From positions 372,001 to 436,000 of the forward strand of contig NZ_JAHKRM010000002.1 of the NCBI RefSeq assembly GCF_019396345.1: a stretch of DNA of 64,000 bases, read 5' to 3'. The notes under the pieces are model-generated. The model saw nothing but the letters and a program-made list of their open reading frames with translations. It was not told where the DNA came from and did no database searches. Origin of the DNA: Nonomuraea guangzhouensis. Lineage in GTDB: Bacteria; Actinomycetota; Actinomycetes; Streptosporangiales; Streptosporangiaceae. Positions 42,354-52,193 of the stretch are shown piece after piece. How positions within the stretch are numbered: the stretch's first letter is position 1; the number at the start of each line of letters is the position of its first letter. A program made the position numbers and the translations under genes.

Positions 42354-44557
42354 CGGAGTTCACTGGGGTTAAGCAGCCCGACTTCGACACGATGGCCAGC
42401 AAACACACCGAGGCCGCCAGGCGGCTGGAGGAGTTGGCGCAGGCTCTGCACAGTGAGCTGCAGAGCGCCGGGTTGGACCCGTCTCCGGCGGCGCGGCTAC
42501 GGCAGTTGGCCGGACGGGTGACGACGCAGGCCGAGGATCTGCGGCGGCGGCAGAAGCTGGTCCATGAGCTGCAGCGGCAGAAGGTCACCTTCGGGAGGAG
42601 TACGCCTGCCGGGAGCTTCCTCGAGATGCCTGATGGGCTAGAGGCCGCCAAGGGGCTGTTGGACGGGACGCTGGCGGGTCGCGCTGCGCTGAACGCTGGG
42701 GACGGGGATACCAGGGCGCTGGCCGAGCTGGAGAAATACGTGTCGCGGGCTGGGGATGCGGAGTTCGTCAAGGCGTTCCTGGGCACGTTGGGTGCCAGAG
42801 GCATGACGCAGCTGCCCGGCTCGCTCGCCGCGCAGTTGCGCGATGCCAGGGCTCACGAAGACTCCGATCGCGTGGCTCAGCTGTCCGGCCAAGGCAGGAA
42901 AGCCCTGCGCATGCTGAGCGCCGCGCTGGCCAAGGCGACTGATCCGAAGAATCCCGCGTACATGGGCGCCGGCTTCACCAAGGAGCTGGCCAAGGAGGGT
43001 CGGGCTGAGCATAAGGCCGGGGACACGAAGTACTTGGGATACCAGGCTCAGGCGCTCATCTGGCGCGCTCACGACGGGAAGCCGCCGTTCTCGAAGGAGT
43101 TCATGGAGATCGTTGGGCGTGATGTGATCGTCTATGAGCAGGAGCAGCGCAAGGACCAGTGGGCGGCGAGCCAGGACCTGCTGGGCCGCACTTTCGCGGG
43201 AAGCCAGATCCCCATATTCGACCTGGCCGGCTCGTTTGGCCTTGGCACCCTGTTGAGGCCGGAAGCGTATGTGCGCAGTCCAGGTATGAGGGCCGAATCA
43301 TCGGTTGTGGACGATCTGTTTCACGCGGCTAAGTCGAGTCGAGAGGCGTCCCAGGCGCTGCTGGACTACACACCGGCTGGGTGGAAGCAGTCTGTGCTCG
43401 ACTATCTGCTGACGACTCGATGGGGCGCTGCCCGATATTTGGGCGACTACAAGCCGATCAGAGACATGCTGGTCACCGCGACGACCGGCCAGGATGCGAC
43501 CTCCAGGAAGCTGGCCGCCGAGATGATCAAGGTCGTCGCCGATGACGTGCGCGGCGCCTTCGGCAAAGGCGAGAGCGGCAATCTGGAGATCAAGAACAGA
43601 GACACATTCGATCGTCTCGAACCCCTGCGCTACCCGCTGGGCCGCGCGATCGCCGCCAATATTGACCAGCTCTCCCGGCTATTCCTGAACCATGCGACCT
43701 TCGGCAAGGTCGCGCCCCAGGACATGTCCTACGCGCTGGCGCTGGCCACCGCCGACGACGCAGGATTCGAGGAACTGGTGAGAGCGCAGACTGAACACAT
43801 GCGAGCGGCGCTCGGGACCATACCTCCGGTCGGTCTCGACGCCTCTAACGCTGAGCGGCTCGGTTTCAAGAAGTCCGACGTCAAAAAGTACGACTTCGAC
43901 GGGGATGGGCGAATCGACAAGGCCGACATCCTGCAGTTCCTGACGGACCGGACCGTGGCGGAGGCACGTCCTTTTACTCACATCGTGGAGATCCGCCGCC
44001 AAGTGCTGATCGCCCAGGGGTTGGATGACAAGAAGGCGGACGAAGCGCTGAAGACCATGGTGGATAACGCGATAGGGCTGCTCCCGGTGCCGGGAGCCAA
44101 ACAGATGGGCGAGTTGGCCACCGGAGCCTTCGGCAAGCTGGTCAGCATGGAGTACGACAAGCTCGCCGGAACTGCGTATGACGAGATTGCCAAACAGGTC
44201 GCTCAGCAGATGTCCGAACACGGGCGGGGCCTGGATGAGGCGCACCAGACGCTCGCGGATAATCGACTGGCGATAGAGAGACTGGCGGAGCAAATGCTCT
44301 CCACAGCCATGCTGAACAAGGGTTTGCTTGACAAGCTCGATATGAAGGATCGGATATTCGCGACCGGAGTCCCACCGACGATCAAGCCCTTCGCCGAGAT
44401 GAGCCCACAGGAATACAGCCAGTTCCTTGAATGGGTTCGGACCAAGGGGGGAAGCGATGCTCTACTCGATCGTTTCGACGGCACTTTCCGGCGGACCAGC
44501 GAGGTGGACGACTACCTCGGCCTCCAGATCCCGTCCTCCCCCGGAGGTGGCGGATGA
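42350..44557 (+). CDS. large helical protein with EF-hand loop, cassette gene 2
   Basis: 735 aa, family not firmly recognised. The N-terminal ~75 residues form a helical hairpin (FDTMASKHTEAARRLEELAQ, AARLRQLAGRVTTQAEDLRR) like the N-termini of actinomycete type VII substrates. A long helical middle follows. At 515-526 there is a canonical calcium-binding loop with Asp at 515, 517, 519, 523 and 526. The C-terminal ~200 residues are again helical (DNAIGLLPVPGAKQMGELAT) and end in a Pro/Gly tail. No signal peptide and no transmembrane segment. It is coupled to both neighbours by 4-base overlaps. It could be a secreted effector or structural protein (inference). Confidence 0.75.
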   Translation: MTEFTGVKQPDFDTMASKHTEAARRLEELAQALHSELQSAGLDPSPAARLRQLAGRVTTQAEDLRRRQKLVHELQRQKVTFGRSTPAGSFLEMPDGLEAAKGLLDGTLAGRAALNAGDGDTRALAELEKYVSRAGDAEFVKAFLGTLGARGMTQLPGSLAAQLRDARAHEDSDRVAQLSGQGRKALRMLSAALAKATDPKNPAYMGAGFTKELAKEGRAEHKAGDTKYLGYQAQALIWRAHDGKPPFSKEFMEIVGRDVIVYEQEQRKDQWAASQDLLGRTFAGSQIPIFDLAGSFGLGTLLRPEAYVRSPGMRAESSVVDDLFHAAKSSREASQALLDYTPAGWKQSVLDYLLTTRWGAARYLGDYKPIRDMLVTATTGQDATSRKLAAEMIKVVADDVRGAFGKGESGNLEIKNRDTFDRLEPLRYPLGRAIAANIDQLSRLFLNHATFGKVAPQDMSYALALATADDAGFEELVRAQTEHMRAALGTIPPVGLDASNAERLGFKKSDVKKYDFDGDGRIDKADILQFLTDRTVAEARPFTHIVEIRRQVLIAQGLDDKKADEALKTMVDNAIGLLPVPGAKQMGELATGAFGKLVSMEYDKLAGTAYDEIAKQVAQQMSEHGRGLDEAHQTLADNRLAIERLAEQMLSTAMLNKGLLDKLDMKDRIFATGVPPTIKPFAEMSPQEYSQFLEWVRTKGGSDALLDRFDGTFRRTSEVDDYLGLQIPSSPGGGG

Positions 44558-45144
44558 GGCCTTCTCGTTTGCTTGTCGCTCTGAGTGCTCTCGGGATGCT
44601 CTTGGCAGCATGCACCCCGGAGAAGGACATCGTCTCCACGCCGGCCCCAGTCCTCCAGCCCATCGTGGACTCCGCCCCTTACATCTGCAGGCTTGTCCCG
44701 GAGCAGGCGTTTCGGTTGGTAAGTGATGCAACTGGGTCGCTCGTCGAGAAAACGGATGGCAGCGAGAGCAGCGGTGAATGCTGGGCCCCCGATACGACCC
44801 CTCGATCACTTGAGGTGGGCTGGCTGCAGGTGAGCGATGGGACGAACCAGGAGCATTTGAACTTTGTTATGAACGGCAGGCGTCAAGTCTACAGCGAGCA
44901 CGGCGGAGTCACACTTCCTACCGATCTCGGTGACGGCTTGGCCGCGTATCTGCCCAACACACCATTCGCCGACCAACCGTACCGAGTGAGCGCAAAGTTC
45001 CTCTGCGGCGGCAAAGCGCGAATGATCGACATCTTCCTAGCCAAGGTCGCCAAAGGCAGGGACGCGATCAAGGACATGACCGAGCTCATGCGCATCGCCC
45101 AAAAACGCTACGGCCACCTCTACAACTGCACTCCCGGCAAGTAA
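44554..45144 (+). CDS. lipoprotein, cassette gene 3
   Basis: 196 aa. The signal peptide ends in the lipobox LLAAC (Cys20), followed by a Thr/Pro linker and a globular domain with four further Cys (YICRLVP, GECWAPD, FLCGGKA, YNCTPGK), likely two disulfides. It resembles the DUF3558-like small lipoproteins of actinomycetes in layout, but I cannot assign a family. ATG overlaps the stop of the 735-aa gene (ATGA). It would sit on the outside of the membrane, possibly as receptor or immunity-like partner of the large protein. Confidence 0.75.
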   Translation: MRPSRLLVALSALGMLLAACTPEKDIVSTPAPVLQPIVDSAPYICRLVPEQAFRLVSDATGSLVEKTDGSESSGECWAPDTTPRSLEVGWLQVSDGTNQEHLNFVMNGRRQVYSEHGGVTLPTDLGDGLAAYLPNTPFADQPYRVSAKFLCGGKARMIDIFLAKVAKGRDAIKDMTELMRIAQKRYGHLYNCTPGK

Positions 45145-45149
45145 CAAGC

Positions 45150-45300
45150 CGGCCCCCAGCCCTAACCCAGACGTCCAGAACGTCCCCCCAAGACACACTC
45201 ACCCGAACCCACCATCAAACCCAGGTCAACCTTTCCCCCACCGAGACGAACAAAACCACACCCGCCCCCCATCCCCCAACCACCACAACCATCAACCGCT
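45150..45300 (+). terminator. C-rich, G-poor region, candidate Rho-utilisation site
   Basis: From 45181 to 45300 I count about 63 C and only about 10 G on the plus strand, against a GC-rich background, with no stable hairpin. A C-over-G bubble just after an operon is the hallmark of Rho loading sites, so Rho-dependent termination of the cassette is plausible. Confidence 0.4.
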
Positions 45301-45378
45301 TGCGACCATGTGCTCACACAAAGTGGGACCGGCCGTCAGCGCCGAGATCCCTTCCAGCTACAGCAAAGGTCGGGGTAC

Positions 45379-45780
45379 ATGAACGAAGAGGCGGAGACGA
45401 GCGACCTGAACCTCCGCGTAGAAGCCCCCAAGGCGACAACGCGTCCCGCCAGCGCCCCCCGGGCCCGGCGCCGACATGCGAAGAATCTCCCGGCAGACAA
45501 CAGCCACTGCAACTGCTCATGCATGGAAGGCCTCCACGCCGCCATCCTCTCCACAGCGATCGCCGTCGCCCAGGTGAGAGTCGAGATCGCCGGCATTCAG
45601 GCAGGCATCTCCCAGGACCTCGCAGCCATCGGCGACGAGGTCGCAGGTCTTCGCCGGCACGCCGACGAGCACCTCACGTCCGCGCAGTCCCTGATGGTGC
45701 GCAGATTCGACTCCCTGCAGTGCTCAGTGATCGACCTCGGACTCAGGCTCGATCGGCTGCTGGAGAAGAACGGCGCCTAG
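45379..45780 (+). CDS. small protein with Cys cluster and coiled coil, unknown function
   Basis: 133 aa from ATG 45379 with GGGG upstream. The N-terminal ~45 residues are basic and disordered (TTRPASAPRARRRHAKN). A compact NSHCNCSCMEG cluster with three Cys and one His follows, then an amphipathic helix of about 70 residues (VEIAGIQAGISQDLAAIGDE and on) that looks like a coiled coil. The family is not recognised. The cluster could bind a metal. It ends directly before a bidirectional terminator. Confidence 0.6.
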   Translation: MNEEAETSDLNLRVEAPKATTRPASAPRARRRHAKNLPADNSHCNCSCMEGLHAAILSTAIAVAQVRVEIAGIQAGISQDLAAIGDEVAGLRRHADEHLTSAQSLMVRRFDSLQCSVIDLGLRLDRLLEKNGA

Positions 45781-45786
45781 GAACGG

Positions 45787-45818
45787 CGTGAGTCCCCGAT
45801 CTGTACCGGGGACTCACG
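45787..45818. terminator. bidirectional terminator
   Basis: Perfect 12-bp stem, arms 45787-45798 (CGTGAGTCCCCG) and 45807-45818, loop of 8 nt, located between the convergent ends of the 133-aa gene and leuA. Confidence 0.85.
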
Positions 45819-45829
45819 TGAACAGCGGG

Positions 45830-47608
<1,779 letters not shown>

Positions 47609-47653
47609 TTAGTGGCCCCCGCCGCGGCAGCTAAGAAGGAGGCCACGCAGCAT
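47609..47653 (-). CDS. leucine leader peptide of leuA attenuator
   Basis: 14-codon minus-strand frame MLRGLLLSCRGGGH followed by TAA, with three consecutive Leu codons (CTC CTT CTT) and four in total. It lies between the leuA start and its upstream region. GC-rich complementary segments follow it (GGCTC/GAGCC around 47581-47604 among others), which could form alternative hairpins. This is the classic layout of ribosome-mediated attenuation, reported for leuA of other actinomycetes. Confidence 0.75.
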   Translation of the reverse strand: MLRGLLLSCRGGGH

Positions 47654-47697
47654 GTCTTGCACGTTACCAGAGGTCTCGCGGTAAACCGGCCCCGATC

Positions 47698-48441
47698 TCA
47701 GATGATGAGAACCGACAGGCAGGTGACGCAGCCCTCCAGCTTCTCGAATTCCGAGATGTCCACCAGCGTCACGTTCAGCCCGCGTTCCTGGAGCATCGCG
47801 CAGGTTCGGGGCGCGGAGGCGGCCATCAGCACGCGGTCGCCGCCCAGCAGCACCACGTGCGCCCCTGACTCCTCTGCGGGCACCAGCAGGCCCGGCAGGT
47901 CCACGCGGGCGGGGTCGCCGATGAGCGTGCCGTCGGGCAGCGCCGTGACGGCTGACTTCAGGTGCAGCACGCCGTTCAGGTCGACGGGCACCACCTGCCG
48001 CTCCGGCAGCAACGCGCTGAGCTGGGTGATCCCCTCGTCGTTGGTCCTGCCCGACCTGCCGACGTACACGGTCCTGCCGACCTGCAGGACGTCGCCGCCG
48101 TCGAGCGTGCCGGGCCGCGCGATCCTGACGGACTTGATCCCGAGCTCCTGTACGAGGGCCGCCACGGAGGCCACCTCGGGCCGCCGCTCCTTGGCCCCTG
48201 GCCTGGTCAGTACGGCCAGCCGGTCGGAGACCACGACCATGTCCTCGACGAAGGGCCCGTCGGGCAGGTCGTCGGCCGGCTCCACGTGACGCGCCTCCCA
48301 GCCGGCCTCCTCCAGCGCGGCGACGTAGCGTTCGTGCTGCTCCAGGGCCAGTTGGTGATCAACCGGCTCGCGCTCCAGGTGCGTGACGATGCCCTCGGAG
48401 ATCCGGGGCCCGGGCTTTCTTACCAGCGCGATACCAGGCAT
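47698..48441 (-). CDS. ddaH: dimethylarginine dimethylaminohydrolase
   Basis: 247 aa. It matches DDAH: the N-terminal acidic motif GPFVEDMVVV, GTLDGGDVL, the catalytic His in VLHLKSAVTAL, and the catalytic Cys near the C-terminus in EFEKLEGCVTCLSV. The reaction converts asymmetric dimethylarginine to citrulline and dimethylamine in the cytosol. The sequence is quite different from the guanidino hydrolase at 6247-7044. It lies upstream of leuA on the same strand but is separated from it by the leuA leader, so it is probably an independent unit. Confidence 0.88.
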   Translation of the reverse strand: MPGIALVRKPGPRISEGIVTHLEREPVDHQLALEQHERYVAALEEAGWEARHVEPADDLPDGPFVEDMVVVSDRLAVLTRPGAKERRPEVASVAALVQELGIKSVRIARPGTLDGGDVLQVGRTVYVGRSGRTNDEGITQLSALLPERQVVPVDLNGVLHLKSAVTALPDGTLIGDPARVDLPGLLVPAEESGAHVVLLGGDRVLMAASAPRTCAMLQERGLNVTLVDISEFEKLEGCVTCLSVLII

Positions 48442-48479
48442 AGGGCGTGTTCTATCACGTAGTCACTAAAGTCTTGGAC

Positions 48480-48725
48480 ATGCAGGATAACGAGATTCTC
48501 ACCAGGATCAGCGATCTGGTCACCGAAGAGCACGAGCTGCGGAGCAGGCTGTCGGCGGGCGAGGTCAGCTCGGACGAGGAGCACGCGCGGGTCAGGGAGC
48601 TCGAGGTGGCTCTCGACCAATGCTGGGACCTGCTCAGGCAGCGCAGGGCGAGGAGGGACGCGGGCGAGAACCCGGACAGCGCCCAGGCCCGCCCGGCCGG
48701 CGAGGTGGAGAACTACCGGCAGTGA
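48480..48725 (+). CDS. DUF2630 family protein
   Basis: 81 aa from ATG 48480. Family pattern: EILTRISDLVTEEHELRSRL, then EEHARVRELEVALDQCWDLL and QRRARRDAGENPD. It is a small cytosolic helical protein, probably dimeric, of unknown function and widespread in actinomycetes. It is divergent from ddaH with about 40 bp between starts. The conserved helix starts close to the chosen ATG, while an upstream ATG at 48447 adds only non-conserved residues. Confidence 0.87.
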   Translation: MQDNEILTRISDLVTEEHELRSRLSAGEVSSDEEHARVRELEVALDQCWDLLRQRRARRDAGENPDSAQARPAGEVENYRQ

Positions 48726-48861
48726 CCGGGAAAAGGGCCGGATCTCACGCTCGAGTTTCCCTGATGTTAAGCGGACGTTAGATCTAGCCCGTCTCCTCTT
48801 GTCGGAACAACCTTCTGCGGAGAGGCTCTGGCCTGCACCTACTCCCCCCAGGAGGTAAACC

Positions 48862-50184
48862 GTGAGCCAACCCCGCGTGCCGTGGAAAGCAGTGATCGGC
48901 GGTTCTGTCGGCAATCTGGTCGAGTGGTACGACTGGTTCGTCTACAGCAGTTTCGCCGTCTACTTCGCTGCCTCGTTCTTCCCTGAGGGCAACAGCACCG
49001 CCCAGTTGCTCAACACCGCGGGCATCTTCGCCGTGGGCTTCTTCATGCGCCCGATCGGTGGGTGGCTGCTCGGCAGGTACGCCGACACGAAGGGCCGCAA
49101 GGCCGCGCTGACCATGACGGTCACGCTGATGTCCTTGAGCGCCCTGCTGATCGCCATCGCCCCGACGTACGCGTCGGTCGGCTACTTCGGCGCCGTGGTG
49201 CTGCTGATCGCCCGCCTCCTGCAGGGCATCTCCGTGGGTGGTGAGTACGCGGCCAGCGCCACGTACCTGACGGAGGCCACTCCGGCGGGCAAGCGCGGCT
49301 TCGCCTCCAGCTTCCAGTACGTCTCGATGACCGCGGGCCAGCTCGTCGGCCTGGGCCTGCAGATCATCCTGCAGAACACGATGACCAAGGAGGCGCTCAA
49401 CTCCTACGGCTGGCGCATCCCGTTCGTCGTCGGCGCCCTGGGCGCGGCGGTCGTGTTCTACCTGCGGCGCAACCTCCTGGAGACCGAGGCGTACGACGAG
49501 GAGGAGCAGGACAAGGAGGCCGGCAAGGGCGAGCGCGGCACCATCAAGGCCCTGCTGGCGCACAAGAAGGAAGCGATGCTGGTCATCGCCCTGACCATGG
49601 GCGGCACGGTCGCGTACTACACCTACACGACCTACCTCACCAAGTACCTGGTCAACACGGCGCACCTGCCGAAGGAGACCGCGTCGCTGGTCAGCTTCTC
49701 CGCGCTGTTCATCTTCATGTGCATCCAGCCGCTCGCCGGCGGGCTCTCCGACCGGATCGGCCGCCGGCCGCTGCTGATCACGTTCGGCATCGGGTCGATG
49801 CTCGGCACCGTGCCGCTCATGACCGGGCTGTCCAGCGTCTCCGGCTTCACCGGCGCGTTCATCCTGTCGCTCGTCGGCCTGATCATCATCACCGGCTACA
49901 CCTCGATCAACGCGGTGGTCAAGGCGGAGCTGTTCCCGACGCACGTCCGGGCGCTCGGTGTGGCGCTGCCGTACGCGATCGCGAACGCCCTGTTCGGCGG
50001 CACGGCGGAGTACGTCGCGCTGTGGTTCAAGCAGGCCGGCATCGAGTCGGGCTTCTACTGGTACGTCTCGGCCTGTGCGGCCGTGTCGCTCGTGGTCTAC
50101 CTGACCATGCGTGAGACCCGCGACGCGGCACTCACCCGCGCGGAGCGGGAGGGAGCGGCGGAGTCGGTCCCCGTCCGGGCCTAA
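48862..50184 (+). CDS. MFS transporter, metabolite:H+ symporter (MHS) family
   Basis: 440 aa with 12 transmembrane helices. MHS/KgtP-like features: GNLVEWYDWFVYSSFAVYFA at the N-terminus, the MFS motif GRYADTKGRKAAL, and LLQGISVGGEYAASATYLTE in helix 4-5. Members import 2-oxoglutarate, citrate, proline betaine or similar with protons. GTG start with a strong AGGAGG box. It lies ten bases upstream of an OmpR-type two-component system and near a TAXI binding protein, so a di- or tricarboxylate is a sensible guess. Confidence 0.9.
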   Translation: MSQPRVPWKAVIGGSVGNLVEWYDWFVYSSFAVYFAASFFPEGNSTAQLLNTAGIFAVGFFMRPIGGWLLGRYADTKGRKAALTMTVTLMSLSALLIAIAPTYASVGYFGAVVLLIARLLQGISVGGEYAASATYLTEATPAGKRGFASSFQYVSMTAGQLVGLGLQIILQNTMTKEALNSYGWRIPFVVGALGAAVVFYLRRNLLETEAYDEEEQDKEAGKGERGTIKALLAHKKEAMLVIALTMGGTVAYYTYTTYLTKYLVNTAHLPKETASLVSFSALFIFMCIQPLAGGLSDRIGRRPLLITFGIGSMLGTVPLMTGLSSVSGFTGAFILSLVGLIIITGYTSINAVVKAELFPTHVRALGVALPYAIANALFGGTAEYVALWFKQAGIESGFYWYVSACAAVSLVVYLTMRETRDAALTRAEREGAAESVPVRA

Positions 50185-50193
50185 TCTGGCCTG

Positions 50194-50859
50194 ATGCGAG
50201 TTCTTCTGGTCGAAGACGACGATCGGCTCGCCTCCGCGCTCACCACGGCCCTCGCGCGCCACGGCCACCAGGTCGTGCGCGCGGGGCTGGCAGTCGACGC
50301 CCTCCGCCTGGCGGGGGGCGTCGACTTCGTCCTGCTGGATCTGGGCCTGCCGGACATGGACGGGCTCGAGGTGCTGCGCCGCCTGCGCCGGGTGTCGGCC
50401 GTGCCGGTCATCGTGGTGACCGCCCGCACGGAGGAGCGCGAGGTGCTCCGCGGCCTGCGGTCCGGGGCCGACGACTACCTGGTCAAGCCGTTCCGCACGG
50501 TCGAGCTGATGGCGCGCATGGAGGCCGTGATGCGCCGGGGCACCCGGCCGATGCCGACCCGCGACCACGTGGTGAGCGTCGGCGACGTACGCATCGACCT
50601 GGAGTCCAGGCAGGTCACCGTGTCGGGTGAGCACGTGACGCTGACCAGGCGCGAGTTCGACGTGCTCGCCCTGCTGGCCCGCGAGCCGGGCGTGGTGCGC
50701 AGCCGCGAGGAGATCCTGGACGAGGTCTGGGGCGACCCGCTGCTGTCGGCCTCCCGCTCCCTCGACGTGCACGTGGCCGGGCTGCGGTCGAAGACCGGCC
50801 GCCCGCACCTGGTCGAGACGCTGCGCGGCACCGGCTACCGCCTGGGCTCCACGGCGTGA
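50194..50859 (+). CDS. OmpR/PhoB-type response regulator
   Basis: 221 aa. The receiver domain has the acidic pair in VEDDDRL, phospho-acceptor Asp49 (FVLLDLGLP) and Lys98 (YLVKPF). The C-terminal winged helix has LTRREFDVLALLAREPGVVR and SLDVHVAGLRSK. It is paired with the histidine kinase, whose GTG overlaps its TGA by four bases. It is similar in layout to TctD, the regulator of tricarboxylate uptake. It probably controls the adjacent transporter. Confidence 0.93.
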   Translation: MRVLLVEDDDRLASALTTALARHGHQVVRAGLAVDALRLAGGVDFVLLDLGLPDMDGLEVLRRLRRVSAVPVIVVTARTEEREVLRGLRSGADDYLVKPFRTVELMARMEAVMRRGTRPMPTRDHVVSVGDVRIDLESRQVTVSGEHVTLTRREFDVLALLAREPGVVRSREEILDEVWGDPLLSASRSLDVHVAGLRSKTGRPHLVETLRGTGYRLGSTA

Positions 50860-52193
50860 ACTCCCGCTTGGTGGTCACGTTCACCACGCTGATCGTGTTC
50901 CTCATCGCGGCGCTGGCGGTGCCGCTCGGCTTCGCCTACGCCTCGCACCGCACCAACCGGCTGCTGCTCGACCGCCGCGCCGACGCCACCCGTTTCGCGG
51001 AACTGGCCGACCAGGCCGCGCGCGACGGCGACCGTACGGCGCTGACGGCCGAGGTCGTCCGCTACGCCGACCTGTACGGCGCGGCCATCCGCGTACGCGA
51101 CAGGGACGGCACGATCCTGGTCACGGCCGGTCACTTCGACGGCGACGACCAGGAGGCGACCCGGCTGGCCCTGAGCGGCCGGACGACCGAGGACCTGCCC
51201 ACGATCAGCCCGTTCGGCCCCTCGACGGTGCTGCTGGCCGAGCCGGCGGGCAGGGACGCGCAGTTGTCGGGCGTGGTGCTGCTCCAGGCCCGCACCGACC
51301 AGTCGCGGCTGGACGTCTCGCTCGTCTGGGGCGCGCTGGCGCTGGGCGCGCTGATCGCCCTGGGCTACTCGGTGCTGGCGGCCAGGCAGCTGGCCCGCTG
51401 GATCCTGCGCCCGGTGACCGAGCTCGACCGCACCACCCGTGCCATCGCGGAAGGTCATCTCGACGCGCGGGCCCATCCGGGCGCGGGGCCCTCGGAGCTG
51501 CAGCGGCTGGAGGAGCGGTTCAACGCGATGGCCGACGCGGTGTCGGGCGCGATGGAGCGGCAGCGGGCGTTCGTGGCCGACGCCTCGCACGAGCTGCGTA
51601 CCCCGCTGACCGTGCTCGGGCTGCGGCTGGAGAACCTGGAGCCGCATCTGCGCGCGGACGGCACCACCGAGTTCGAGGAGGCCATGGCCGAGCTCGACCG
51701 GCTGGCGCTGCTGGTGGAGGACCTGCTGGCGCTGGCCAGGGTGGAGGCGGGTGTGGGCAGCGAGACGAAGGAGATCGAGCTGCGGCCCCGGCTGGCGGTG
51801 TGGCGGGAGGTCTATCCGGCCAAGGATCTCACCCTGCGGGTGGAGGTGCCGGAGATGTCGCTGGTGCCGGAGGCGGCGGCCAGGGTGGCGGACATCGCGC
51901 TGGACAACGCGCAGAAGTTCGTGCCCGCGGGCGGCACGGTGACGGTCACGCTCTCCGACGGCGTGCTGCGGGTCGCCGACGACGGGCCGGGGCTGGGCGA
52001 GGAGGAGCGGGGCGACGCGCTGGGCCGGTTCTGGCGGTCGGGCGCGCACGCCAACGTGCCGGGCAGCGGGCTGGGCCTGGCCATCGCCACGGAGCTGGCC
52101 AAGTCGTGCGGGGCCACGTTGAGCCTGCTGGCCGCCGTACCCCATGGGCTGGTCGTGGAGTTGCGGCTGGCTCAGCCGTACACGGACCTGTAG
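50856..52193 (+). CDS. sensor histidine kinase
   Basis: 445 aa. Two transmembrane helices (about 6-28 and 155-177) flank a ~125-residue outside sensor domain. HAMP follows, then the H-box with His245 (FVADASHELRTPLTVLGLRL), N-box LDNAQKFVPAGG, and G boxes VADDGPGLG and GSGLGLAIA. TctE-like in layout. It overlaps the regulator start (GTGA), and its 3' end overlaps the convergent TAXI gene by 22 bases. Confidence 0.93.
   Translation: MNSRLVVTFTTLIVFLIAALAVPLGFAYASHRTNRLLLDRRADATRFAELADQAARDGDRTALTAEVVRYADLYGAAIRVRDRDGTILVTAGHFDGDDQEATRLALSGRTTEDLPTISPFGPSTVLLAEPAGRDAQLSGVVLLQARTDQSRLDVSLVWGALALGALIALGYSVLAARQLARWILRPVTELDRTTRAIAEGHLDARAHPGAGPSELQRLEERFNAMADAVSGAMERQRAFVADASHELRTPLTVLGLRLENLEPHLRADGTTEFEEAMAELDRLALLVEDLLALARVEAGVGSETKEIELRPRLAVWREVYPAKDLTLRVEVPEMSLVPEAAARVADIALDNAQKFVPAGGTVTVTLSDGVLRVADDGPGLGEEERGDALGRFWRSGAHANVPGSGLGLAIATELAKSCGATLSLLAAVPHGLVVELRLAQPYTDL

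Noticed and set aside
45150..45300. Skewed composition considered as an origin or plasmid-like element
   Set aside because: Short, no iterons, no DnaA boxes recognised, no replication gene; better explained as a Rho site.
48784..50808. 674-codon minus-strand open frame opposite the MHS transporter and response regulator
   Set aside because: Low-complexity His/Arg/Gln/Val translation, mirror of certain genes on the plus strand.
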